Shown here one piece after another: positions 1 through 5,772 of a DNA stretch of 8,814 nt. The position numbers and the translations under genes are program-made. This stretch comes from Leptolyngbya sp. SIO4C5 (GTDB lineage: Bacteria > Cyanobacteriota > Cyanobacteriia > Phormidesmidales > Phormidesmidaceae). Every line of letters starts with the position of its first letter. The first letter of the stretch is position 1. The stretch spans positions 1-8,814 of the forward strand of contig JAAHIC010000136.1 of assembly GCA_010671965.1 (NCBI GenBank), written 5' to 3'. The notes under the pieces are model-generated. The model worked only from the letters and a program-made list of their open reading frames with translations, ran no database searches and was not told the origin of the DNA.

Positions 1-1
1 C

Positions 2-1837
2 TCCTCTTCTCTCCACCCCCCCACGCGATCTCTAACATTTGCCATTCCTTTAGTGGGCGGTATTGCCATCGGTTTGCTATTTGGTTTTGGCTGGCTGGCG
101 GCGGTTTTGATTGGTTCCCTGCTGGCCTCCCACACGCTGCTGGCCTATCCAATCGTGCAGCGACTGGGCATTGTCGGGGATGAAGCGGTCACGGTTACCG
201 TTGGCGCTACCATCTTCACTGATATTGGTTCTCTGCTGGTTTTGGCGATCTGCCTGGGCATCAATCAGGGAGATTTCTCTGCTCTGAAGCTGCTGACGCT
301 GTTGGGGTCGCTGGGGCTGTACGCGATCGCGGTGCTGTTTGGCCTAAAGCAGCTAGGCCAAGTCTTCTTTCGCAAGACGGGCAAAGATGAGGGCAATCAG
401 TTTCTCTTCGTGCTGCTTTCAGTGTTTCTATGCGCGCTCGTGGCCCAGCTCATTGGTGTGGAAAACATCATTGGGGCGTTTTTAGCCGGACTGGCCATCA
501 ATAGCGTCATTGGCGACGGCCCGGTGAAGGAAAAAACGGAGTTTATGGGCAGCGTCCTATTTATTCCTATGTTTTTTGTGGCGATGGGACTGCTGCTCGA
601 TCTGCAAGCCTTTAGCAGCATTTTGTCGTTTGTTGAGCTGCCGCTTTTGATTGTCGGCGTGCTGCTGCTGACCAAGGGACTGGCCTCCTTGGGGGCGCGG
701 CAGCTCTTTGGCTATAGCTGGCCTCAAACCTGGACGATGTGGTCGCTGTCTATTCCTCAGGTGGCGGCGACCCTAGCGGCAGCGCTGGTGGGATACGAAG
801 CCGAAATTATCAATTCGCAGGTGTTTAACAGCATTATCTTGCTGATGCTGGTGACGGCGGTTTTGGGGCCATTGGTGACGGCTAGAGCCGGTAGAGATCT
901 GGTTGTGCAAGAGGCTTTTGATGAGTCTGAGGTTTTTGACTGGCTGCCGCCCCCTAGCGATATGCCCGAATCGTTTGCGGTGGTTGTGCCCGTCTACAAT
1001 CCCAACACGGAGCAGTGGCTAATTGAACTAGCTGCTACCGTAGCCCGCTATAAAAATGGCCGCGTCATTCCGCTGGCGATCGCGCTGGCTCAGCCCCAAA
1101 TGGATTCGCCTCAGCTAGCCAAAGCCTTGGCCCGCAGCCGCCAGCGGTTGGAGGCGGCTCAGGCCATCAGCGCCGGCTTAGAAGCCACCATAGACCCCAG
1201 GCTCAGAATTGAATACAACGTGGCGCAGGCAGTTTCTCACGTCAGCCGGGAGGAAAATGCCAACCTGATTCTGCTGGGGATGGGGCGGCGATCGCGGCTG
1301 CGGCCCCAACTCTTTAGCAATATTCAGGACACTGTCCTATGGTCAGCTCACTGTCCTGTGGTGGTAGCCCGCCTGCTGGATTCGCCCGCTAGTTTCAAAA
1401 CAATTTTGCTACCGATTGAAAATCTCTCCCCATCAGTGCTGCGATCGCTGCGGTTTGCCCAGGTATTAGCCAGTACCCATCAGGCCAAAATCACCCTGCT
1501 GCACGTCTACCATCCCCGCGCTTCCGACATTCGCCAAACCCGCTTGCGAAAGCAAATAGAGCTACTGGTTGAGCGGCTACCGGCAGCCGAAACCCCTATC
1601 GAAGTGCAGCTTTTAGCCAGCGATAATGTCGTTTCAGCCATTGTCAAAACGGCTCGTAACTACGACTTGACCCTGCTGCGTCTGCAGCGTCGCCGGGTCG
1701 GCAATGGTTTGACGCTAGGGGCTAGCACCACGCCGCTGATTGATCAGATCAAAGGCTCCATTATTCTCGTAGGTGAACCCCATCCCCAACGCGCCGATCG
1801 CCCGGTTCGCTCCGGCGGCTATTTGTTAAAAGCCTAG
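2..1837 (+). CDS. KefB-like CPA2 cation/proton antiporter with tandem C-terminal USP domains (5' end cut off by the window)
   Basis: Inner-membrane monovalent cation/H+ antiporter (Na+/H+ exchanger family, CPA2). The reading frame is open to the first base and already encodes membrane-like sequence (SLTFAIPLVGG), so the GTG at 53 is not the real start and the first helices lie outside the window. Bases up to about 900 encode a series of hydrophobic helices, including TIFTDIGSLLVLAI with the TD motif typical of the ion-binding core, and GVENIIGAFLAGLAINS. Two universal-stress-protein-like domains follow in the cytoplasm. The first runs about 970-1365 (begins SFAVVVPVYNP, ends SAHCPVVVARL). The second runs about 1390-1780 (begins FKTILLPIENLSPS, ends GSIILVGEP). 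The glycine-rich ATP loop of USP proteins is degenerate in both, so nucleotide binding is uncertain. The fusion is common in cyanobacteria. Ion specificity cannot be read from the sequence. It ends 6 bp from the stop of the convergent minus-strand gene. Confidence 0.9.
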   Translation, partial: SSSLHPPTRSLTFAIPLVGGIAIGLLFGFGWLAAVLIGSLLASHTLLAYPIVQRLGIVGDEAVTVTVGATIFTDIGSLLVLAICLGINQGDFSALKLLTLLGSLGLYAIAVLFGLKQLGQVFFRKTGKDEGNQFLFVLLSVFLCALVAQLIGVENIIGAFLAGLAINSVIGDGPVKEKTEFMGSVLFIPMFFVAMGLLLDLQAFSSILSFVELPLLIVGVLLLTKGLASLGARQLFGYSWPQTWTMWSLSIPQVAATLAAALVGYEAEIINSQVFNSIILLMLVTAVLGPLVTARAGRDLVVQEAFDESEVFDWLPPPSDMPESFAVVVPVYNPNTEQWLIELAATVARYKNGRVIPLAIALAQPQMDSPQLAKALARSRQRLEAAQAISAGLEATIDPRLRIEYNVAQAVSHVSREENANLILLGMGRRSRLRPQLFSNIQDTVLWSAHCPVVVARLLDSPASFKTILLPIENLSPSVLRSLRFAQVLASTHQAKITLLHVYHPRASDIRQTRLRKQIELLVERLPAAETPIEVQLLASDNVVSAIVKTARNYDLTLLRLQRRRVGNGLTLGASTTPLIDQIKGSIILVGEPHPQRADRPVRSGGYLLKA

Positions 1838-1843
1838 CGACTT

Positions 1844-3130
1844 CTACCGCCGCCAGCGCGAGTAGTGCCTCAACGCGCTCAGTAAGCGATCGCCCTCGGC
1901 AGCCGTGTTGTAGTGCACGAGGCCAATCCGCACAAAGCCGCCTGTGTCTTCTACGCCCAGTCGCTTGGTCAGCCCCAAGGCGTAGAAATTGCCGTGCCAA
2001 ACAAAGATACCGCGTTGGGCCAGAAACTGAGCTATGTCTGCCGGAGCGCGATCGCCCTGGCGCAGCGCGATGGTTCCTACTCGCTGGTCAAGGCGTTGGG
2101 GGTCAGTGATGCCGTAGAGCGTTATCCCAGGCATCGTCTGGAGTCCCTGGATCAGCTGCTGACAAAGCTGCTGCCCGTAACGATGCATCGCTGTCATCGC
2201 CGTTATCAACTGGGTGCGACGGCTGGTTGCCAGAGGCGCGAGTCGCCGGCCTAAGGCTGCAATGTAGTCAACGGCGGCGATCAGTCCGGCTAAGCCTTCA
2301 TGGTTTTGGGTTCCTGTTTCCCAGCAGGCTGGAATTCTGTCGGGGGCGGGACGGACTTTGTAGGGACGGAGACGGGCCAAATGCTCCCGCTTGCCATAAA
2401 TGACGCCCAGATGAGGACCGTAAAACTTGTAGGGGGAGCAGGCGAGGAAATCACAGTCCCAGGCTTTGACATCAATTGGAGCGTGCGTGGCGTAGTGGAC
2501 GGCATCGACAAACACCCACGCTCCTACCGCATGGGCCATTTGCGCGATCGCAGACACATCGGGCATCGTACCGACGGCATTGGAGGCTGCCGTGACGGCA
2601 ACCAGGCGCGTGCGGCAGCTTAGCTTTTGCGCCAGATCCGCCTCATCTAAAGTACAGTCTTCTGGGTGAATGTCTACGGTTTTAACGATCGCGCCGCGCT
2701 CCGCCAAGGCTCGCCAGGGAGCTACATTCGCATCGTGATCGAGCCGGGTGACAACAATCTCATCCCCCGGCTGTAGCTGCCGCCCAATGGCGCGGCTGAG
2801 GGCAAAGGTAAGCGTCGTCATGTTCGGCCCAAAGATGACCTCATCGCGATCGCAGCCAAGCAAGTCAGCGATCGCGGCGTGGGCGTGGGCAATCACCTGA
2901 TCGGTTTTCTGGCTGGTGGCGAAGGCTCCATGAGCGTTGGCATTGGCCTGGACTAAATAGTGGCTGATTGCGTCAATAACGGTTTGTGGCACCTGGGTGC
3001 CGCCTGGGCCGTCTAGGAAAGCGATAGGTTCTCCCCGCCAGGTCTGAGCCAGCGCTGGAAACTGAGTCCGTATCCAGGCTAGATGAGGCTCTAGGCTCAG
3101 CGCTGAGGCCAAAGTTGGATGGGCTAACAC
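1844..3130 (-). CDS. Class V PLP-dependent enzyme, cysteine desulfurase-like (VC1184/TIGR01976 type), catalytic Cys replaced by Tyr
   Basis: Fold-type I PLP enzyme of 428 aa, probably cytosolic. The N-terminal FLDGPGGTQVP (38-48) is typical of the VC1184 subfamily. Visible PLP-site features are H132 in LDHDANVAPW, N184 in ASNAVG, D209 and H212 in VDAVH, and the Schiff-base lysine K235 in SPYKFYGPH. In SufS/IscS-type desulfurases the C-terminal loop carries the catalytic Cys (RTGHHCA). The aligned loop here is WHGNFYA, with Y383 at that position, so persulfide-forming desulfurase activity is unlikely. R401 in GFVRIGLVHYNT is kept. The reaction is unknown; a lyase or aminotransferase acting on an amino acid is possible. 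The start is GTG, chosen for its strong Shine-Dalgarno (AAAGGAGA at 3139-3146, 8 nt upstream). It lies 73 nt downstream of the dioxygenase gene on the same strand, probably in one operon. Confidence 0.88.
   Translation of the reverse strand: MLAHPTLASALSLEPHLAWIRTQFPALAQTWRGEPIAFLDGPGGTQVPQTVIDAISHYLVQANANAHGAFATSQKTDQVIAHAHAAIADLLGCDRDEVIFGPNMTTLTFALSRAIGRQLQPGDEIVVTRLDHDANVAPWRALAERGAIVKTVDIHPEDCTLDEADLAQKLSCRTRLVAVTAASNAVGTMPDVSAIAQMAHAVGAWVFVDAVHYATHAPIDVKAWDCDFLACSPYKFYGPHLGVIYGKREHLARLRPYKVRPAPDRIPACWETGTQNHEGLAGLIAAVDYIAALGRRLAPLATSRRTQLITAMTAMHRYGQQLCQQLIQGLQTMPGITLYGITDPQRLDQRVGTIALRQGDRAPADIAQFLAQRGIFVWHGNFYALGLTKRLGVEDTGGFVRIGLVHYNTAAEGDRLLSALRHYSRWRR
1855..1879. terminator. GC-rich hairpin at the convergent gene ends (weak terminator candidate)
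   Basis: AGCGCG at 1855-1860 is perfectly complementary to CGCGCT at 1874-1879, with a 13-nt loop. It lies just after the antiporter stop and inside the last codons of the minus-strand PLP enzyme gene. No T-run follows on either strand, so it is not a classical intrinsic terminator, and a chance palindrome in GC-rich coding DNA is possible. Confidence 0.2.
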
Positions 3131-3138
3131 AGTTCTAG

Positions 3139-3146
3139 TCTCCTTT
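3139..3146 (-). promoter_or_regulatory. Ribosome binding site that decides the GTG start
   Basis: Read on the minus strand, AAAGGAGA lies 8 nt before the GTG at 3130-3128. No ATG lies nearby in frame at this distance, so this site supports the GTG start of the PLP enzyme gene. Confidence 0.7.
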
Positions 3147-3203
3147 GCTGGCGCGTCATATGGGGCTGGGAGGTGAGAAGGCAGATGAGTTAGCAGGGTG
3201 GCG

Positions 3204-3902
3204 CTAGTTTAGCTCTGCCTGTTTGTCTTGGGGATTGAACGGAATATCTGGGCAGGTAAAGACTAGGACATCCCGGTGACCATGCTCGGCGATCGCTGGC
3301 CGGATGTCTGTGGTGAAATGGAAAAACTGATGGTCGTTGAAGGCCAGCAATTCACCAGGCTGCAGGATTTTGCGGAAGACAGGCGGGCTTTGCAGATTTG
3401 CATACAGATGGGTTTCACCGTCGGCTAAATTGTGGCGATCGAGGCAGAGAATCCCAACGAGATCAACCCCGTCTTGATGGATGCCTTCAGGAGCAGGGCT
3501 GCGCTGCTTCTGGCGAGAGGTGGTCACGCGAATTTGGTGAACTCCCACAGTGTTAAAGGCAGAGCAGCGCTGGCAAAAATCAAAGAAGGTCAGCAGCGCC
3601 TGGCGAAAAGCGGAATGCTCTATCAGCGCCGGATCTATCTCCTCGTATTCGCGGTAGACATCGCCCAGGTGCGGATTATAGGTTTTGCTCTGGAAAAAGA
3701 TGGTGTGGGGGAGTTGGGTAACTATGCTGTCTCGGATGGAGAAATGGGAAAACCGCCGAAACCGAAATCCCTCTGGGAAATAGGGATCAACGGGAAGGCA
3801 GTCAAAAAAGGGCTGAATGGCGCGAACATTATCATGGCCAATCGTTTCAATGGCATAGCTGGTTAAACAATTAAAGGTTTGACGGTTGGCTAAAGCAGGC
3901 AT
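3204..3902 (-). CDS. 2-oxoglutarate/Fe(II) dioxygenase, PF10014-type (free amino acid hydroxylase family)
   Basis: A 232-aa non-haem iron oxygenase. The facial triad is visible: H142 and D144 in PEGIHQDGVDLVGI, and the distal H195 in HQFFHFTTDI. R210 in GHRDVLVFTCP is the likely 2-oxoglutarate-binding arginine. This pattern, and RDVLV with CPDIPF after it, matches the family that includes the L-isoleucine 4-hydroxylase of Bacillus thuringiensis, whose members hydroxylate (or sulfoxidise) free aliphatic amino acids. The substrate here cannot be read from sequence; Ile, Leu, Met or a threonine-derived compound are all guesses. No signal peptide is seen, so it should be cytosolic. The ATG is fixed by AGGAGG at 3910-3915, 7 nt upstream. 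The class V PLP enzyme gene follows 73 nt downstream, which suggests a two-step modification of one amino acid. Length is about normal for the family. Confidence 0.87.
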   Translation of the reverse strand: MPALANRQTFNCLTSYAIETIGHDNVRAIQPFFDCLPVDPYFPEGFRFRRFSHFSIRDSIVTQLPHTIFFQSKTYNPHLGDVYREYEEIDPALIEHSAFRQALLTFFDFCQRCSAFNTVGVHQIRVTTSRQKQRSPAPEGIHQDGVDLVGILCLDRHNLADGETHLYANLQSPPVFRKILQPGELLAFNDHQFFHFTTDIRPAIAEHGHRDVLVFTCPDIPFNPQDKQAELN

Positions 3903-3909
3903 TCTATTT

Positions 3910-3915
3910 CCTCCT
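3910..3915 (-). promoter_or_regulatory. Strong ribosome binding site of the dioxygenase gene
   Basis: AGGAGG on the minus strand, 7 nt before the ATG at 3902-3900. It fixes the start codon and suggests efficient translation of the first gene of the minus-strand operon. Confidence 0.75.
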
Positions 3916-3973
3916 ACGGTGTACGAGGCCGCTTGAGCAAGCCTGGTGCTTCATGCTGCTGCAGCGCTGGCAG

Positions 3974-4027
3974 GAGCCTCACCGGGGCGATCGCATCCGA
4001 ACGCCGACTTGAGTTCGGTGGCGGCTC
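3974..4027. repeat. Imperfect inverted repeat upstream of the dioxygenase gene
   Basis: GAGCC-T-CACCG at 3974-3984 pairs with CGGTG-GC-GGCTC at 4016-4027: ten base pairs with one small internal loop. A competing inner stem, CCGAAC (3997-4002) with GTTCGG (4013-4018), overlaps the right arm, and a HIP1 site (3987-3994) lies in the loop. It sits about 70-125 bp before the dioxygenase start. It could be an operator or a leader hairpin; no T-run is close enough for a clear terminator. Confidence 0.4.
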
Positions 4028-4109
4028 AGGCGCAAACTGTTTTGTGAAGCAACGAGGCGATACCAAAGAAATTTAGGGGATATATCACTCCCTATCCGGA
4101 GAGTTTTCC

Positions 4110-4292
4110 TTGATTAAAAGCGCCCTTTTACTTAAGTGGTTCAAAAAGACAGCAACCCTGATGGCGCTTGAGGGAATTGGGCATCTATGCCGGCTGATTA
4201 CACTGGTCGCGATCTATCTCGAAAAGAGATTCAGATATCGTATTGCTGTTATCTCTTCTGAATCACTGCTACTGCGATCGCTCAAGCAATAA
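4110..4292 (+). CDS. Small hypothetical ORF (60 codons, TTG start), possibly a gene remnant
   Basis: The ORF begins at TTG, preceded at 6 nt by GGAGAG (4098-4103), a good Shine-Dalgarno. The 60-aa product has a basic start (LLKWFKK), an amphipathic or membrane-like helix (LEGIGHLCRLITLVAIYLEK) and ends RSLKQ, partly encoded by a HIP1 site (4274-4281). The helix segment resembles, from memory only, the N-terminal membrane segment found before the repeats in some cyanobacterial pentapeptide-repeat proteins. No pentapeptide repeats follow, so it could be a decayed 5' end or simply chance. No function can be given. Confidence 0.25.
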   Translation: MIKSALLLKWFKKTATLMALEGIGHLCRLITLVAIYLEKRFRYRIAVISSESLLLRSLKQ

Positions 4293-4327
4293 ACTCTATT
4301 AAAATCATGACTCAGGCTTTTTAAGAC

Positions 4328-4429
4328 ATGTTGAATTTGTCAGAAAAAGTCAACTATATGGTTAAGAAATATTTAGGTAATCAACAAAAAACAGGCGCTA
4401 TTATAGAAGTGGCAACCTATTTGTTATAG
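4328..4429 (+). CDS. Possible 33-aa small ORF in the AT-rich intergenic region
   Basis: ATG at 4328 to TAG at 4427-4429 encodes a 33-aa peptide starting MLNLSEKVNYMVKKYLG and ending EVATYLL. It has a plausible amphipathic, basic helix composition. No clear Shine-Dalgarno is seen upstream, and an ORF of this size is easily found by chance in AT-rich DNA. Two short hairpins (4428-4441 and 4440-4461) follow at once. No family is recognised. Confidence 0.2.
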   Translation: MLNLSEKVNYMVKKYLGNQQKTGAIIEVATYLL

Positions 4430-4461
4430 AGTCTGAACTCTCTCTAGCTTTAGCTGTAGAG
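4428..4461 (+). repeat. Two overlapping, mutually exclusive hairpins
   Basis: AGAGT (4428-4432) and ACTCT (4437-4441) form a perfect 5-bp stem with a 4-nt loop. The stretch 4440-4461 is a second near-perfect hairpin, CTCT-C-TAGC against GCTG-T-AGAG with one mismatch and a wobble. They share bases 4440-4441. No U-run follows, so a terminator role for the small ORF is doubtful. Confidence 0.3.
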
Positions 4462-4592
4462 GTCTATTTATCGTAATTCCAGTCTTAAGCCTAGATTGAG
4501 CCACTGCATTTGTAGTTAAATCAGCTTTAAGGTAGCAGCGCAGACAAATCGATCTGATTTTGGCGAAATCTCTTTTTTTCTAAAAAGGTCGA

Positions 4593-4620
4593 TTGTCAAA
4601 TTAGCTAAACTAAATAATAG
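4593..4620 (+). promoter_or_regulatory. tdh: Candidate sigma-70-type promoter for tdh-kbl
   Basis: TTGTCA (4593-4598, 5 of 6 to the -35 consensus) is followed after 16 bp by TAATAG (4615-4620), a poor -10 match in a very AT-rich context. If it is used, transcription would start near 4627, at the foot of the 4626-4653 hairpin, giving a leader of about 190 nt. The AT-rich setting makes false matches easy. Confidence 0.3.
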
Positions 4621-4625
4621 AAAAT

Positions 4626-4653
4626 AGCGCAGCTTAATTCGGCTTTTTGCGCT
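4626..4653 (+). repeat. Stem-loop at the presumed 5' end of the tdh leader
   Basis: AGCGCA (4626-4631) is perfectly complementary to TGCGCT (4648-4653), with a 16-nt loop. It is the only GC-rich inverted repeat in this AT-rich stretch and lies just after the candidate promoter. It may stabilise the transcript end or be part of a larger leader fold. Confidence 0.4.
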
Positions 4654-4740
4654 GAAACAGTAAAAGCTTAATTCATCGCATTCGCTTTTTCATTGCCCTA
4701 ATACCGCCTCAGTCAATAGCTAATAAAAACAGCTTAAATC
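4631..4740 (+). repeat. Threefold 10-bp repeat AGCTTAATTC
   Basis: Exact copies lie at 4631-4640 and 4665-4674, and a one-mismatch copy (AGCTTAAATC) at 4731-4740. The first two are also each followed by TTCG- or TTCGG-like bases and CTTTTT, the second with about 10 extra bases inserted, as if a roughly 18-bp unit had been duplicated. All copies lie between the candidate promoter and tdh. Confidence 0.45.
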
Positions 4741-4756
4741 TCAAATAAATAGGCGG
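4704..4756 (+). promoter_or_regulatory. Candidate antiterminator helix in the tdh leader
   Basis: CCGCCT (4704-4709) is perfectly complementary to AGGCGG (4751-4756), 41 nt apart. The right arm is exactly the left arm of the terminator-like helix 3' of it, so the two folds exclude each other. This is the geometry of transcription attenuators and riboswitches. No known riboswitch consensus is recognised, and the effector is unknown; threonine, glycine or a charged tRNA are only guesses. Confidence 0.4.
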
Positions 4757-4804
4757 CTGACAGCATGCTTCTTGCCTTCATCAGAAGCCGTCTGTTTCTG
4801 TTTT
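4747..4804 (+). terminator. Intrinsic-terminator-like hairpin in the tdh leader (attenuator candidate)
   Basis: AAATAGGCGGCT (4747-4758) pairs with AGCCGTCTGTTT (4786-4797) in 12 consecutive pairs including two G-U wobbles. The loop is 27 nt and the T-rich tract TGTTTCTGTTTT (4793-4804) follows the GC core. A third option, GCTTCT (4767-4772) with AGAAGC (4783-4788), would break this helix. It ends just before the AGGA ribosome binding site (4805-4808) and 14 nt before the tdh ATG. It cannot be the terminator of an upstream plus-strand gene of any size, so attenuation of tdh is the natural reading. Confidence 0.45.
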
Positions 4805-4818
4805 AGGAAATTAATTCA

Positions 4819-5772
4819 ATGATCTTAATTACCGGCGCTCAGGGACAAATTGGCTGCGATTTAGCGATCGCGCTGCGCCAGCAATATGGCCCACAGGCGG
4901 TGCTAGAAAGCGGACGGCGATCGCGTTCTCCTGACCGCTCTCCCTACGTGACTCTGGATGTCACTCAGCCAGAGCAGCTACGCCACGTTGTTGAAACCTA
5001 TGCTATTCGAACGATCTATCATCTTGCTGGCCTCCTATCGGCTAAAGGAGAAGCTCGCCCGCGTCAGTGCTGGAACGTCAATATTCAGGGCCTCAAAAAT
5101 GTTCTAGAGCTGGCTCAGGCCCGTCGCCTCAGAGTCTTTTGGCCCAGTTCTATCGCTGTTTTTGGGGCGGGTGCTCCTCGTCACCGGGTTTCTCAACAAA
5201 CCGTCCTAGAACCCGACACGATCTACGGCGTCACCAAAGTGACGGGCGAGCTGCTCTGCCGTTACTACGCCCAGCGGTTCGGCGTGGATGTGCGTAGTCT
5301 GCGGCTGCCAGGGCTGATTAGCTACCGCACTTTGCCAGGCGGAGGCACTACTGATTTTGCCGTCGAGATGTTTCATGGAGCGCTGCAGTCTGGCCATTAC
5401 ACCTGTTTTGTTAAACCCGACACGCGCCTGCCTATGATGTATATGCCCGATGCCATTCGCGCTATGCAGGCGCTGATGGCGGCTGAGGCAGACGCCATTA
5501 CAGTGCGATCGAGCTACAACCTGGCCGCCGTGAGTTTTTCCGCGGCGGAACTGGTTGCAGCTATTCAGACTCATCTGCCCCAGTTTACCTGCGACTATCG
5601 CCCCGATTTCCGTCAGGCGATCGCTGATTCCTGGCCCATCACCCTTGACGACAGCGCCGCCCGCCGCGATTGGGGCTGGCGACCGGCCTATGACCTGCCT
5701 CGGATTGTCGAGGATATGTTGGTTCACCTACGCCAGAGGTATTCCCATGCTCACCACTCCATTGCCAGTTGA
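4819..5772 (+). CDS. tdh: L-threonine 3-dehydrogenase, SDR (UDP-galactose epimerase-like) type
   Basis: Oxidises L-threonine to 2-amino-3-ketobutyrate, which Kbl cleaves to glycine and acetyl-CoA. The 317-aa protein has the full signature of short-chain TDHs: nucleotide loop GAQGQIG (6-12), [13 protein letters not shown] (66-78), [10 protein letters not shown] (107-116), catalytic Y136 and K140 in [19 protein letters not shown] (172-185), [12 protein letters not shown] (204-215) and [17 protein letters not shown] (265-281). Zinc-type TDH is excluded. Unusual point: after the second strand the family normally has Asp (as in ASDIR), which binds the NAD ribose, but here the sequence is SGRRSR (31-36), with G32 followed by R33 and R34. 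This suggests a shift towards NADP(H). A HIP1 site (4917-4924) encodes part of this loop. The start has AGGA 10 nt upstream. The gene overlaps kbl by 26 nt and is preceded by a structured leader. Confidence 0.93.
   Translation: MILITGAQGQIGCDLAIALRQQYGPQAVLESGRRSRSPDRSPYVTLDVTQPEQLRHVVETYAIRTIYHLAGLLSAKGEARPRQCWNVNIQGLKNVLELAQARRLRVFWPSSIAVFGAGAPRHRVSQQTVLEPDTIYGVTKVTGELLCRYYAQRFGVDVRSLRLPGLISYRTLPGGGTTDFAVEMFHGALQSGHYTCFVKPDTRLPMMYMPDAIRAMQALMAAEADAITVRSSYNLAAVSFSAAELVAAIQTHLPQFTCDYRPDFRQAIADSWPITLDDSAARRDWGWRPAYDLPRIVEDMLVHLRQRYSHAHHSIAS

Larger units (their letters stand above)
4293..4818. other. AT-rich intergenic stretch upstream of tdh
   Basis: About 525 bp with no recognised protein gene and visibly lower GC than its surroundings. 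It contains a 33-codon small ORF, several short hairpins, among them CTTTTT (4572-4577) with AAAAAG (4582-4587), a candidate promoter near 4593-4620, a threefold AGCTTA repeat and the alternative-helix leader of tdh, all listed separately. Apart from these I see nothing identifiable. Confidence 0.6.

Noticed and set aside
53..55. GTG at 53 as the antiporter start
   Set aside because: The frame is open to the window edge, codes for membrane-like residues upstream, and the family needs several more N-terminal helices.
3432..3866. 144-codon plus-strand ORF opposite the dioxygenase gene
   Set aside because: It lies wholly inside the well-supported minus-strand dioxygenase and resembles no known family; it is an antisense shadow.
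5206..5727. 173-codon minus-strand ORF opposite tdh
   Set aside because: It is fully antisense to a conserved tdh and its sequence is not protein-like.
5555..5746. Upstream in-frame extension of kbl (64 extra codons)
   Set aside because: It would overlap tdh by more than 200 bp, the extra residues do not resemble Kbl, and the ATG at 5747 has its own ribosome binding site and gives the normal family length.
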